A stretch of DNA of 37,143 nt, taken from a virus. The notes beneath the pieces are model-generated. The model saw only the letters and a list, made by a program, of their open reading frames with translations. It did no database searches and was not told the DNA's origin. A program made the position numbers and the translations under genes. Positions 29,681 to 37,143 of this stretch are shown here, piece after piece. Every line of letters begins with the position of its first letter. Within the stretch, counting starts at the first letter, position 1. The stretch covers positions 1 through 37,143 of the IMG/VR virus record IMGVR_UViG_3300046642_000534, one strand, 5' to 3'.

Positions 29681-30994
29681 TTACGGGTTCACCCGGATGT
29701 TGCAGCAGTGCATGGGCTCCTGCACGGTGAACGCTCCCAACGAGTAGAAGCGAATCTCCATGCCCGAATCGCTCGGCGTGCGGAGCCAGATGTTTCCATC
29801 CAGATCCCACAAGCGAACGATCTGCCCCCACGAGCGAAGCTTCAGCGTGTCCATCTTGACGAGGAACATGCTGTTTGCGGGGCAGGAGCGGTCTGCGAGA
29901 CAGGTCACGACGGAGCCGGAGCCCGCGACCTTGATGCCCTCGTAGCCAACCTGCGCCGTGCTCTGCACGTTTACGATCTGCGCCTTCGAGCCGAGCTCCT
30001 TCGAGAGCGCGGCGAACTTTTTGAAGGGCATGAAGCAATAGTCAGGATCGCCGCCGATGAGGTTCGTTTGCGCGATCGCGTCCTCGATGACGCTCGAGAT
30101 GCTCGAGCCGCTCGTGCCGTCGATGTACGTGCCCGCGAGGCGGGTCGGCATCACGGTTCGGTCGACGTTGTAGAAGCTGTCGCCGCCCGTCGGGCCGCCG
30201 TAGGGAATCCAGCCGGAGAGGCCTTGAAACTTCGCGTTGCGGTCGCCGGTGACATAGAGGTAGTCGCCGTGATCGGCCGTCGGCACGCCGTCGGTCGAAT
30301 CGGTGATGTTGCACGGCGTTCCGCCGGGGACCGGGGTCGTCGCGACGGTTAGCGTGCCCGCCGTCACGTTGACGGCCGACACGTAGAGACCGTGTGAGGC
30401 CGAGCCGTACGCGCGCGTAGATGCGCTCGATTGGGTCTGTGCGACGTCGAGCTGCATCCCAACTTCGAAGTTCGTGGCATCCGCCGCCTGCGCGAGCTTG
30501 AGCGTCGAGCTCGCGAGCGTGGTGTCACTCGAGATGCGGCCGCGGAAGCCGCTCGAGTCGCGATACATCGAGACGGCGATGTCGTTGCCGAAGTTTTGCA
30601 TGTGATTGTCGGGAATGAGCTTGATGGCGCGCAAAAACGCGCCCTTGTCGCTCGTCGACATCGCCATGAGCTTCGTGGCAACCGTCGCGTCGTCGTGGTT
30701 CTCGACGTACTGCACGATGTAGTCCGCCATGAGCTCGCCGCTCTTGGCCGACATGGATTGCGCCGTTGGGAAGGAAGCACTCCGGCTCTGCCCAGCGCCG
30801 TAGACGATGGGTTGCACGAAGTACTTGCCTTCGATTTTCTCGTCCTTCGGCACCATGCCGAGAAGGGCGTTCTTCTTGTAGATCGCGTTTGCAACGCGAT
30901 CATCGCTGTAGAGCTCTTTCAGCATCGCGCTGAGCGAAGAGCTGGTATTTCCGATAGTCATTGGATCAACTCGCGGGTTGAGCGTTGAGGTCAT
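29681..30994 (-). CDS. Major capsid protein
   Basis: The product is 437 residues from ATG 30994, with ATG 30961 as alternative. Features fitting an HK97-fold coat protein of podoviruses: an N-terminal helix (SSLSAMLKELYSDDRVANAI), ALLGMVPKDEKIEGKYFVQP, FGNDIAVSMYRDSSGFRG, a central beta domain with DHGDYLYVTGDRNAKFQGL, DPDYCFMPFKKFAALSKEL in the A-domain helix, and a C-terminal strand MEIRFYSLGAFTVQEPMHCC. It follows the scaffold gene in the normal head-gene order. An untranslated leader of about 140 nt with a hairpin precedes it. Confidence 0.8.
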   Translation of the reverse strand: MTSTLNPRVDPMTIGNTSSSLSAMLKELYSDDRVANAIYKKNALLGMVPKDEKIEGKYFVQPIVYGAGQSRSASFPTAQSMSAKSGELMADYIVQYVENHDDATVATKLMAMSTSDKGAFLRAIKLIPDNHMQNFGNDIAVSMYRDSSGFRGRISSDTTLASSTLKLAQAADATNFEVGMQLDVAQTQSSASTRAYGSASHGLYVSAVNVTAGTLTVATTPVPGGTPCNITDSTDGVPTADHGDYLYVTGDRNAKFQGLSGWIPYGGPTGGDSFYNVDRTVMPTRLAGTYIDGTSGSSISSVIEDAIAQTNLIGGDPDYCFMPFKKFAALSKELGSKAQIVNVQSTAQVGYEGIKVAGSGSVVTCLADRSCPANSMFLVKMDTLKLRSWGQIVRLWDLDGNIWLRTPSDSGMEIRFYSLGAFTVQEPMHCCNIRVNP

Positions 30995-31089
30995 GCCCGC
31001 GAGCTTCGAAGCTCGAAGCGGGCGCCTGCGTCGCTCTCGTCCCGTGTGCGCGTTGATCGTTTGCGCGTTAGTCGTCGATGGGTCGAGAT

Positions 31090-31109
31090 GTTTGCCGTTT
31101 CCGGCAAAC
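31090..31109 (-). promoter_or_regulatory. Hairpin with GAAA tetraloop in capsid leader
   Basis: On the coding (minus) strand GTTTGCCG-GAAA-CGGCAAAC makes an 8-bp perfect stem closed by a GNRA loop. It sits between the scaffold stop and the capsid ATG and lacks a T-run, so it is more likely an RNA-stability, processing or translation element than a terminator. Confidence 0.6.
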
Positions 31110-31130
31110 TTCAATGGTCAAGGCAATTAT

Positions 31131-32090
31131 TCACGCAATCCCCAACTTTCGCAACACATCATCAACGTCTGCGTCTCGGTCGCCGGGTTTCGTAGGCCTT
31201 ACGCCGTTTTGCGCCGCTCCCGCGCCGGGGTGGGAGCGGTTCGAGAGCGTCTTCGCGACGCCGCGCGCGCCCTGCTTCGCCGCCGTGTCGGCCGCTGCCT
31301 GCGCCGCTCGAAAGCGCGCCGCGAACTTCTTGGTCTTCTCGAGCCTGGCCAAAGCGGCCTCGAAGGCCTTGGCGTGGTGCTCTTCGAGCTGCCGAGCTGC
31401 TTCCGCCGGCTGGATGATCTCGCCGCTCTCGCGCCAATGGCTCTCGATGGCGTCGAGTACGTACGCGCTCGCCGCGCGAGGGTCGCCGTCGTGGTACGCG
31501 AGCAGCGCTTCGTGGGCATCCGCGCCGGGGCCCGCGAAGACGCTCCCGACCGTGCCGAGCGCCTGCGACCGCATCGCCTGCGTTTCGTACTGCGCCCTCG
31601 CGTTGCGCTCCTGCGCAAGCTGCTGCTCGAGCGCCTCGACGCGGCGCCCGTGGTCGACAATGGGATCGATGGGCGCGCCCACGTCCCTGAGGGCGTGATG
31701 CGTCAGGGCCTGAAAATACTGCTTTTCGTCGATGCCGGCGGCGCGCAGGAGCCCTACGGGGTCCTCTTTCCATTGCCCGGACACCTGTCCAAACTTGGTT
31801 GCGCGGTCGTTCATCTCGCGCGCCTGCTTCATGCTCTCGTCGGCCTTGCGTTTGGCCTTGCCGGCGGCGAGGAACTCACGGCGGAGCTCGAGCCGGCTCT
31901 TCTCGGCCTCGGCGGGCGCTTCGGCGGGGGCTGCTGCTTCCGCCGGCGCCTCGCCGCTCTCCTGCGCTTCGATCTTCGCGACGATGGCGTCGATGCCGTC
32001 GCCGTGCGCCGCAATGGGGGTTGCGGGAGCCTCGGCCGGGACGGCGGCTGCTTCGGGTGCTGCGACTGCTGCGGGTGCTGCTTCGGCCAT
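31131..32090 (-). CDS. Capsid scaffolding protein
   Basis: The product is 319 residues from ATG 32090, which has AGGAG 5 nt before it. The N-terminus is Ala/Pro/Glu-rich and unstructured. Then come helices (SRLELRREFLAAGKAKRKAD, HGRRVEALEQQLAQERNARA) and a charged coil (AAEAARQLEEHHAKAFEAA). A short C-terminal helix (ADVDDVLRKLG) could be the coat-binding hook. Composition, position between portal and coat genes, and lack of hydrophobic core match scaffold proteins. Confidence 0.8.
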   Translation of the reverse strand: MAEAAPAAVAAPEAAAVPAEAPATPIAAHGDGIDAIVAKIEAQESGEAPAEAAAPAEAPAEAEKSRLELRREFLAAGKAKRKADESMKQAREMNDRATKFGQVSGQWKEDPVGLLRAAGIDEKQYFQALTHHALRDVGAPIDPIVDHGRRVEALEQQLAQERNARAQYETQAMRSQALGTVGSVFAGPGADAHEALLAYHDGDPRAASAYVLDAIESHWRESGEIIQPAEAARQLEEHHAKAFEAALARLEKTKKFAARFRAAQAAADTAAKQGARGVAKTLSNRSHPGAGAAQNGVRPTKPGDRDADVDDVLRKLGIA

Positions 32091-32098
32091 GGGAGCTC

Positions 32099-34006
32099 CT
32101 ATGCGGCGTTCTGAAAGGGTTGCGGGGGCGGCGCGGGCGGCGGCGCCATGCCGCCCGTCGGGCCCTGCGGTACGCCCATGGCGCCCGGGGGCGCGGGCGG
32201 CGGCTGCGCGGCTTGCTGCTGCTGCTTCATCACGAAATCGATGTCCTGCGCGTACAGGGCGAGCTTCGAGAGCACGCTTTCCGAGCAGCCTTGCAGCCGC
32301 GCAAGGACCACCTCTTGCGCCGCGACTTGCATGGCGAGCGCCAGGTTCATCTGCGGAACAGGCTTCCAATCGATATCGTAGCGGTCTTCGTCCTTGATCC
32401 GCCCGATCGTCGCCTGCACGAGATCGGCCGAAGCTGTCTCGAGGTTCGCGAACCTCTTCAAGTCGGGGATCTCGAGAAGCGACATCATCACTTCCTTGGG
32501 AATCCAGCCATTGGCGGCCCATTCCGTGATCGTTTGCAGGCGCCCCGCCGGCGTCGAGGGGAGCCCGCTCACCGGATAGACGAAGATCTTGAAGCGGTCC
32601 TCGTCCATATCGACATCGCTCCACTGCACGCGCTTGAGCCCGTCGCCGTAGCTGTCCTTGACGATGACAGAGAGATCCTCATCCGATGAGTAGAGATCCT
32701 TCGAAAGGTCGACGATGGCCTTGGCGAGCCGGACGAAGAAGGCTTCCCATCGCTGGCCAACGATCTGGAAGCGGCCGCTCGCGATGTCGGTCGCCTCGCG
32801 GATGGCTGCGCCGCTCTCGAGCCCGGGTTGCTTCTGCCCTTGAGCCATGCTCTGATTGATGCCGATGATCTGGTAGGCCTGCTGCACGAGCTGCCATAGG
32901 TGGGAGTACACTTCGGGCGACATGCCCGGCGGAGTCCCGTACTGCGGCGGCGTCTCGCCCGCGAAGAACACGAGGCGGCCGATCTCATTACTCGTCAGGT
33001 GGTCTTCGACGACGTTCGAGCCAGTCGGGACGAAGCAGACGGACGCGCAGACGCGACGCTGCGCCGTGCGGATGTCGCGCAGCGTGTCGTTGATGTCGCG
33101 CTGGAGATTCAAAATCTCTTGCGCGATGCCGCGGCCCCAGAAACCGTGCGTCTGGTGATACCAGCGGAAAAAGAAGATTGGGTAGTAGTCCTTCTTGTAC
33201 TCCTCGTCGAGAAGCGCAGCGGTCTCGATGCTGATAACGTGGCGCCCGTCCTTCGCCTTCGCGCCGCTCTTCAGGTGCCACGACTCAATCACGGGGATAA
33301 CGTCGGCGACCGATTGCGACATAGCGCCGCCGCTGTCGGTGTTCGCCTTCAGGATCTCTTCCTTGCAGTCGGGATAGAGCTCGATCAACTCGTCGCGCGA
33401 GCGCCATGTACGCTGATGGATCTGCGTGGGAAGCTCGCGCATTCCCTCGAGGTCATCGACGAGGATTTCCCCAATCCAGACCCACTCGGCGCGCACGCGC
33501 TTCTCGTCCTCATCGACCAAGAGCTTGAGCGCGCCGGTCCCGTACACGCATGCGTCGCGAAAGACCTTCTCGCCGATCTCGTAGAGCTCGGTGTCCTCGA
33601 TGACGCCGGCGACGTAGCGCGTGAGCTTCTCGGCCTTCTGAAACGTCTGGTAGTCGGCGCCGTCGCCGAGAAAGAGCGGCTTTGGGCGATTCTTCGCAAC
33701 CATCGAGCACGCGGTATCGATCGCGTTCTGCACGATGTTGAGCGTGATCCGCCCGTTCGATCCCCATGCCGAGGAACGCTCGGAGTAGTCGGTCGCGGCG
33801 TAGTGACCCACGAGATCGATGTCGTTGTAGGTCATGGCGTAGTGGTAGTTCTGCCTCCGCCGCTGCGACATGTTCTCGTGAATCCGATCGGCAACGGTCT
33901 GGATCGATTCGTAGAGCTGCTCGCCCTCTTCGACCCACCACCGAACGGACTCGCGCCCGTTGCGCCGGCGGTCTTCGATCTTCGAACGGTCTGCAAGAAC
34001 AGGCAT
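32099..34006 (-). CDS. Portal protein
   Basis: The product is 635 residues. It shows the beginning of podoviral portals (RWWVEEGEQLYESIQTVADR), and ITLNIVQNAIDTACSMVAKN followed by RPKPLFLG, the canonical N-V..I.T..S...KNRP signature. The centre has VFRDACVYGTGALKLLVDED and ILVDDLEGMRELPTQIHQR. The Gln/Pro-rich C-terminus (KQQQQAAQPPPAPPG) is the flexible crown. It would form the dodecameric ring through which the terminase pumps DNA. GAGG precedes ATG 34006; more than 130 codons upstream are a shadow. Confidence 0.85.
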   Translation of the reverse strand: MPVLADRSKIEDRRRNGRESVRWWVEEGEQLYESIQTVADRIHENMSQRRRQNYHYAMTYNDIDLVGHYAATDYSERSSAWGSNGRITLNIVQNAIDTACSMVAKNRPKPLFLGDGADYQTFQKAEKLTRYVAGVIEDTELYEIGEKVFRDACVYGTGALKLLVDEDEKRVRAEWVWIGEILVDDLEGMRELPTQIHQRTWRSRDELIELYPDCKEEILKANTDSGGAMSQSVADVIPVIESWHLKSGAKAKDGRHVISIETAALLDEEYKKDYYPIFFFRWYHQTHGFWGRGIAQEILNLQRDINDTLRDIRTAQRRVCASVCFVPTGSNVVEDHLTSNEIGRLVFFAGETPPQYGTPPGMSPEVYSHLWQLVQQAYQIIGINQSMAQGQKQPGLESGAAIREATDIASGRFQIVGQRWEAFFVRLAKAIVDLSKDLYSSDEDLSVIVKDSYGDGLKRVQWSDVDMDEDRFKIFVYPVSGLPSTPAGRLQTITEWAANGWIPKEVMMSLLEIPDLKRFANLETASADLVQATIGRIKDEDRYDIDWKPVPQMNLALAMQVAAQEVVLARLQGCSESVLSKLALYAQDIDFVMKQQQQAAQPPPAPPGAMGVPQGPTGGMAPPPAPPPQPFQNAA

Positions 34007-34011
34007 GGCGC

Positions 34012-34245
34012 TTACCTCGACGAGCCGAGCGGCAAGCCGCCGCGCTCGAAAGCCTTGAACCCTTCGTCGTCTTCGATCTTCTCGTCGAGGCTCGCGGGCA
34101 TCTTCGGCCGCTCTTCTTTCGCGAGCGGCGTGATGACGAGCGGGCGCTTGATGGTGATGCCGGCGTAGACGAGCTCTGTCACGCCATGCTTGACCATCAC
34201 CGCGCAGAGGGCGTCCACTTCTTCGGCCGGGTCGGGCGGTTTCAT
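34012..34245 (-). CDS. 77-residue protein between terminase and portal genes
   Basis: The product has a helix (PAEEVDALCAVMVKHGVTEL), a strand (VYAGITIKRPLVIT) and a charged end (EKIEDDEGFKAFERGG). The ATG overlaps the large terminase stop as ATGA. It may help assembly of the packaging motor, but no sequence evidence shows this. Confidence 0.6.
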   Translation of the reverse strand: MKPPDPAEEVDALCAVMVKHGVTELVYAGITIKRPLVITPLAKEERPKMPASLDEKIEDDEGFKAFERGGLPLGSSR

Positions 34246-35750
34246 CGCATCCCTCCAACGAGTTGCCGAGCCTCGCGCATCGCGTCGAAATCGGCATAAG
34301 GGTCGTCTTCGCGCGAGGCTCGTCGGCGCAGCGCCGTCTCGTACTGCTCGCGGAAATCCTGCGGCGGCGCGGGAGGTTTCTCGCGCTGGAACTGATGCAC
34401 TGAATGCCGATGCGCGTATAGCGCGGCATCGGCGAGGTGATTTTGGTGGCGCTCGCTCTCGAGAAAGATCCCTTTCGAGCGCGCGCGCCGGTCGACGACG
34501 AGCGCCGACCATTCGGCCGCGAGCTCTCGATTCAACGAATCGATCGCGAGCACCTTGCCCGCGAGAAAGTCGGAGTTCATCCGCGCGATCGCGGTTTCCT
34601 TCTCGCGCTTCTCGGCGGGCTGCACGGGAAGGGTGAACTCTCCCGCGAGCGTCTTCGCAACGAGCTTCCCGGTGCCGCTCCCGCTGTCGACGAAGATCGT
34701 CTCGATGGGGTAGCGCGAGCGGTACCCAACGATCTCGGCACCGATGAGCGAAATCGTGGTGTGCGAAACTTTCTTGCTCTCGACGACGTAGAAGTGCGGA
34801 TCGTCGCGGCGGTAGGCGCACACCACGAACGCGGTCGCGTCTTCCCATCCGAGGTCGAGCCCCATGATGTACGTCCAGCCGCGGCCGGACAGCAGCGACA
34901 GCGCCGTCGGGCTCGACGCCGCGATGGTGTTCGCGTTCGCCGAGAATTTGTACACGACGTCGGTTTCATCGAGCACCCACTGCCCGAGCCATTCACGCCG
35001 GAAGATCGGATCCTGCGCATGCGCAGGCCCGCGCTCACGGGAGCGCCGCTCGAGCTCCTGCTGAAACTCGAGCCGCATGTACGGGTTGTCGGCCATCGTC
35101 CACGAGTGGACATCCCATCCGGGCATACGGTCTGCCGCGGGCGAGCCATCTGACTTCTGCTTCGTCACGCGGTACCAGTAGTGCTCTCCCATTTGGGTCC
35201 CGGGCACGCCGCCGAGCTCGAGAAAGCCCCCCCCCTTGTTGCTCCAGTCCTTCACGGCGGGCCACAAGCAGCCCTCGACGAGGGACTCGAGATCCTGCGT
35301 GTAGTCCTGGCATTCGTCGACGATCGCCCGGTGATACTTTCCGCCGAGGATCCGTTTCATGTCCTGCGGGCTCGAGTCCATGCCGGCGAGCTGAATCACG
35401 CTCCCGTTCCATAACTCGAGCCGCCGCTTTACCGTCCCATAGTGGTATTGCTCGGGCTTGAGCACCTGCATCAGGATCGACTCGAGGCAGTCACGCCAAA
35501 TCGCATTCTCGGCGCTGTCCTTCGAGAGCCCGATGTAGAGCTGCTTGCGGCGCGGAAAGACGAACGCATCTTCGAGCAGCTCGAGCGCGAAGCTGTTGCT
35601 CTTGCCTGAGCGGCGCGGCGTGAATGCAGCCTTTCGCTTCGCGGGCGATCGCACGTAGGTGATCTGCTCTTCGAAGCCGTACGTTTCGGGAATCGGCTTG
35701 CGCTCGAAGCGCGCCCGGAGCTTTGCGAGGATGGCGTCTTGCGCGTTCAC
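34242..35750 (-). CDS. terL: Terminase large subunit (DNA packaging ATPase/nuclease)
   Basis: The product is 502 residues. The packaging ATPase has a Walker A-like PRRSGKS (45-51) and Walker B RAIVDECQD (141-149, Asp145-Glu146). The RNase H-like nuclease has GLDLGWEDATAF (Asp299), IFVDSGSGTGKLV (Asp355) and HLADAALYA (Asp441), the three acids that bind metal. It translocates DNA into the capsid through the portal and makes the genome-end cuts. Its ATG overlaps the acetyltransferase stop, an unusual neighbour between the two terminase genes. Confidence 0.9.
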   Translation of the reverse strand: MNAQDAILAKLRARFERKPIPETYGFEEQITYVRSPAKRKAAFTPRRSGKSNSFALELLEDAFVFPRRKQLYIGLSKDSAENAIWRDCLESILMQVLKPEQYHYGTVKRRLELWNGSVIQLAGMDSSPQDMKRILGGKYHRAIVDECQDYTQDLESLVEGCLWPAVKDWSNKGGGFLELGGVPGTQMGEHYWYRVTKQKSDGSPAADRMPGWDVHSWTMADNPYMRLEFQQELERRSRERGPAHAQDPIFRREWLGQWVLDETDVVYKFSANANTIAASSPTALSLLSGRGWTYIMGLDLGWEDATAFVVCAYRRDDPHFYVVESKKVSHTTISLIGAEIVGYRSRYPIETIFVDSGSGTGKLVAKTLAGEFTLPVQPAEKREKETAIARMNSDFLAGKVLAIDSLNRELAAEWSALVVDRRARSKGIFLESERHQNHLADAALYAHRHSVHQFQREKPPAPPQDFREQYETALRRRASREDDPYADFDAMREARQLVGGMR

Positions 35751-36175
35751 GCGGCCGCCCTCGCCTCACTCCACCGATCCCAGAAATACGGATCGAAGAG
35801 CACGCGCTTCGCTTTGACGAACGTGCCGAGGTACTTCGAGGCCTGCGTGGTGGCGTAGGTCGGCGCCTCGCCGACGAGCTCACGCCCCACGCCGAGCCGG
35901 CGAAAGAGCTGCTTCACGTACGCCCAATGAATGAGCGTCACGCCCGGCAGCATGGTCATGCATGCCCATCCAACGATCTCGGCGTCATCGTCGGGATGCA
36001 CGGCGACCCGCGCGCCGCATGCGTCAAGGCATCGGCGGATATGCGCCGTCTGCCTCGGAATGAAGATGTCTCGAGGGACCCAATGCGCCGGCGCGCACTG
36101 GTAGGCGCCCTTCGTCCACGACGAAAAAATCAGCGGCTCATCCGACGGGCGCGCGGCGCGGACGACGACGTCCAT
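35747..36175 (-). CDS. GNAT-like N-acetyltransferase between terminase genes
   Basis: The product is 142 residues. The start (VVVRAARPSDEPLIFSSW) and the strand/loop GARVAVHPDDDAEIVGWACM followed by LIHWAYVKQLFRRLGVGREL reproduce the GNAT layout. The latter corresponds to motif A, where V-x-x-x-x-R-x-x-G-x-G-x-x-L binds acetyl-CoA. The C-terminus ends KRVLFDPYFWDRWSEARAAA. The target is unknown. It is in the late packaging cluster, tightly coupled to terL, so it may act on a packaging or host protein. Confidence 0.7.
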   Translation of the reverse strand: MDVVVRAARPSDEPLIFSSWTKGAYQCAPAHWVPRDIFIPRQTAHIRRCLDACGARVAVHPDDDAEIVGWACMTMLPGVTLIHWAYVKQLFRRLGVGRELVGEAPTYATTQASKYLGTFVKAKRVLFDPYFWDRWSEARAAA

Positions 36176-36178
36176 CGC

Positions 36179-36523
36179 TCAACCCGCCATGCCTTCACGC
36201 AGCGCGTGGCGCAGGTTGTCATCGGCCTTCACTTGCCGGTCGAGCTCGGCGCGCGTGACGCCGAGGTCCGCGCACACCCGATCCAGGTCGCCGTTGTAGC
36301 GGCGGGCGAGGGACTCGAGGTCGACGGCGAAAATAGGCTGCGCGTGCTCGGCGAGGCAGTACCGGACCGCATCGCTTCGCAACGGCTGCCCGCATCGGCA
36401 TTGGGGCGTCGAGCCCTCTTCGCGCAGCTTTGCTACCTGCGCGGGCGAGAGCAGCTTCGGCGCGACGGAAACCGCCCGCGGCGAGGTCTGCACCGGGACC
36501 GTCGAGCCGAGCGCCGTTTTCAT
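36179..36523 (-). CDS. Small DNA-binding-like protein next to terS
   Basis: The product is 114 residues. A Cys-rich spot (CRCGQPLRSDAVRYC at about 46-60) may bind zinc, and the end (DLDRVCADLGVTRAELDRQV) has the shape of a helix-turn-helix. The ATG overlaps the terS stop as ATGA. It may be a second DNA-recognition component of packaging or a regulator; no family is recognised. Confidence 0.55.
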   Translation of the reverse strand: MKTALGSTVPVQTSPRAVSVAPKLLSPAQVAKLREEGSTPQCRCGQPLRSDAVRYCLAEHAQPIFAVDLESLARRYNGDLDRVCADLGVTRAELDRQVKADDNLRHALREGMAG

Positions 36524-37056
36524 TGCACCGCTCCAGGCTGCTGCCCGGCGAGGCGCGCGTAGAGCTCTCGAGCTTCGTCCTCGGGCATGGCGTCCACGTC
36601 GACCGGCGCCTGCGCCTCGGCCGTCGCGGGCCCGACCCGCTCCATCGCAATCCGGAGCTCCGCCGCTCGCCGCGTCTCGCCGAGCCGGTCCAGGATTTCG
36701 CACGCCGCCCGGATGCTCCGAGTCGGGTCGGATAGGGCAGCCACGAGAGCGGCCCTGGCGAGCCCAGCAAAGGGCTCGAGGCTATCAACCTTCCCGGGAC
36801 CCGTCGGAACCGTACGGGACGGCAGGAGGGCCCTTCCCGTGTCAGCAATCGGCATCGGCGGGGCGGGGTCCCGTACGAGCGGACTAGCAGGCTGCCCCGC
36901 CAGAGCCATTCGCCGAGTCCCCTTGCCCGCAATCCACGACCGTACCGTTACGGCTGTAATCCCGTATCGCCTCGCCGTGCCCCGAATCGTCGCCCCGGCG
37001 GCGATGTCAGCCAGCACCTTCTCGCGGTCTTCCAGCGTGTACGACGCCATTTCCAT
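36520..37056 (-). CDS. terS: Putative small terminase subunit
   Basis: The product is 178 residues from ATG 37056. Residues 5-45 (YTLEDREKVLADIAAGATIR and GTARRYGITAVTVRSWIAG) form a helix-turn-helix of the phage terminase/transposase type. A Pro-rich linker and a helical region (LEPFAGLARAALVAALSD, then RAACEILDRLGETRRAAELR) follow, which could oligomerise. It begins the late operon and lies two genes before terL, the place of terS. A CMP-like HTH regulator is the alternative. ATG 37050 may be the true start if the promoter given at 37058-37086 is correct; a TTG at 37086 is unlikely. Confidence 0.65.
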   Translation of the reverse strand: MEMASYTLEDREKVLADIAAGATIRGTARRYGITAVTVRSWIAGKGTRRMALAGQPASPLVRDPAPPMPIADTGRALLPSRTVPTGPGKVDSLEPFAGLARAALVAALSDPTRSIRAACEILDRLGETRRAAELRIAMERVGPATAEAQAPVDVDAMPEDEARELYARLAGQQPGAVQ

Positions 37057-37057
37057 G

Positions 37058-37086
37058 CTTTTACTGGATTTCCGAGCATGGGTCAA
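37058..37086 (-). promoter_or_regulatory. Candidate late promoter
   Basis: On the minus strand TTGACC (37086-37081) is followed by 17 nt and TAAAAG (37063-37058). Transcription should begin near 37050, the position of an in-frame ATG. The -35 is also one arm of an 8-bp inverted repeat TGGGTCAA/TTGACCCA spanning about 37079-37111, a possible activator or operator site. Confidence 0.45.
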
Positions 37087-37143
37087 CGCCGCCCCAGTCG
37101 TTTTTGACCCACCTAGCCAAAAATCGAGGGCGACTGTCGCGAG

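Noticed and set aside
37051-37086. terS starting at TTG 37086
   Set aside because: It would be upstream of the likely promoter and adds residues without domain content. ATG 37056 or 37050 fits better.

Overview
The window reads as a complete or nearly complete genome of a temperate, short-tailed (podovirus-like) phage of a high-GC host. Three things suggest a myxobacterium-type host (Myxococcota): the GC content, the Cys-rich lipoprotein, and an attP site that lies inside the integrase gene, as known for Myxococcus phage Mx8. The host is an inference. Essentially every phage function is present: small and large terminase, portal, scaffold, capsid, connector, tail and ejection proteins, fibres, lysis genes, integrase/excisionase, repressor/Cro-type switch, recombination and replication genes. 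No tail tube, sheath or tape-measure gene is seen. Read on the minus strand, the order is the classical one: packaging, head, tail, lysis, integration, recombination, immunity, replication.

Layout. 1-325 is a gene-free, GGGAG-rich palindromic region next to terS across the ends, a candidate packaging site. 326-700 is a lipoprotein gene that looks like a moron. 681-4469 (minus) is the left early operon: a Cro/CI-type regulator, two 30-residue membrane proteins, a RuvC-type resolvase, several small unknown proteins (some shorter than 60 residues) and a DnaB-type helicase domain. Almost all of these genes are joined by 4-nt ATGA/GTGA overlaps. 4470-5054 is the genetic switch, with GATGTC-type palindromes, TTGACA promoters and a repressor gene with its own terminator. 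5055-11193 (plus) is the right operon: a low-complexity Imm5-like protein, a FEN exonuclease fused to a putative RecT-like annealing protein, excisionase, integrase with a tRNA-Phe fragment as attP, a minimal cytosine-methyltransferase-like protein and small coiled-coil or zinc-ribbon proteins. 11232-37056 (minus) is one long late operon from terS to lysis.

How the genes work together. The repressor (4584-4964) probably binds the palindromes over both early promoters. On induction the left operon supplies helicase and resolvase. The right operon supplies the exonuclease/annealing protein and the integration/excision pair. A TTGACC promoter in front of terS would start late transcription. The most unusual items are the exonuclease-annealing protein fusion, three neighbouring tail genes that share an S74 self-cleavage motif (one with a full domain, two with stubs), attP inside the integrase gene, and a set of promoters whose -10 boxes sit 7-9 nt before ATGs that lack a Shine-Dalgarno sequence.
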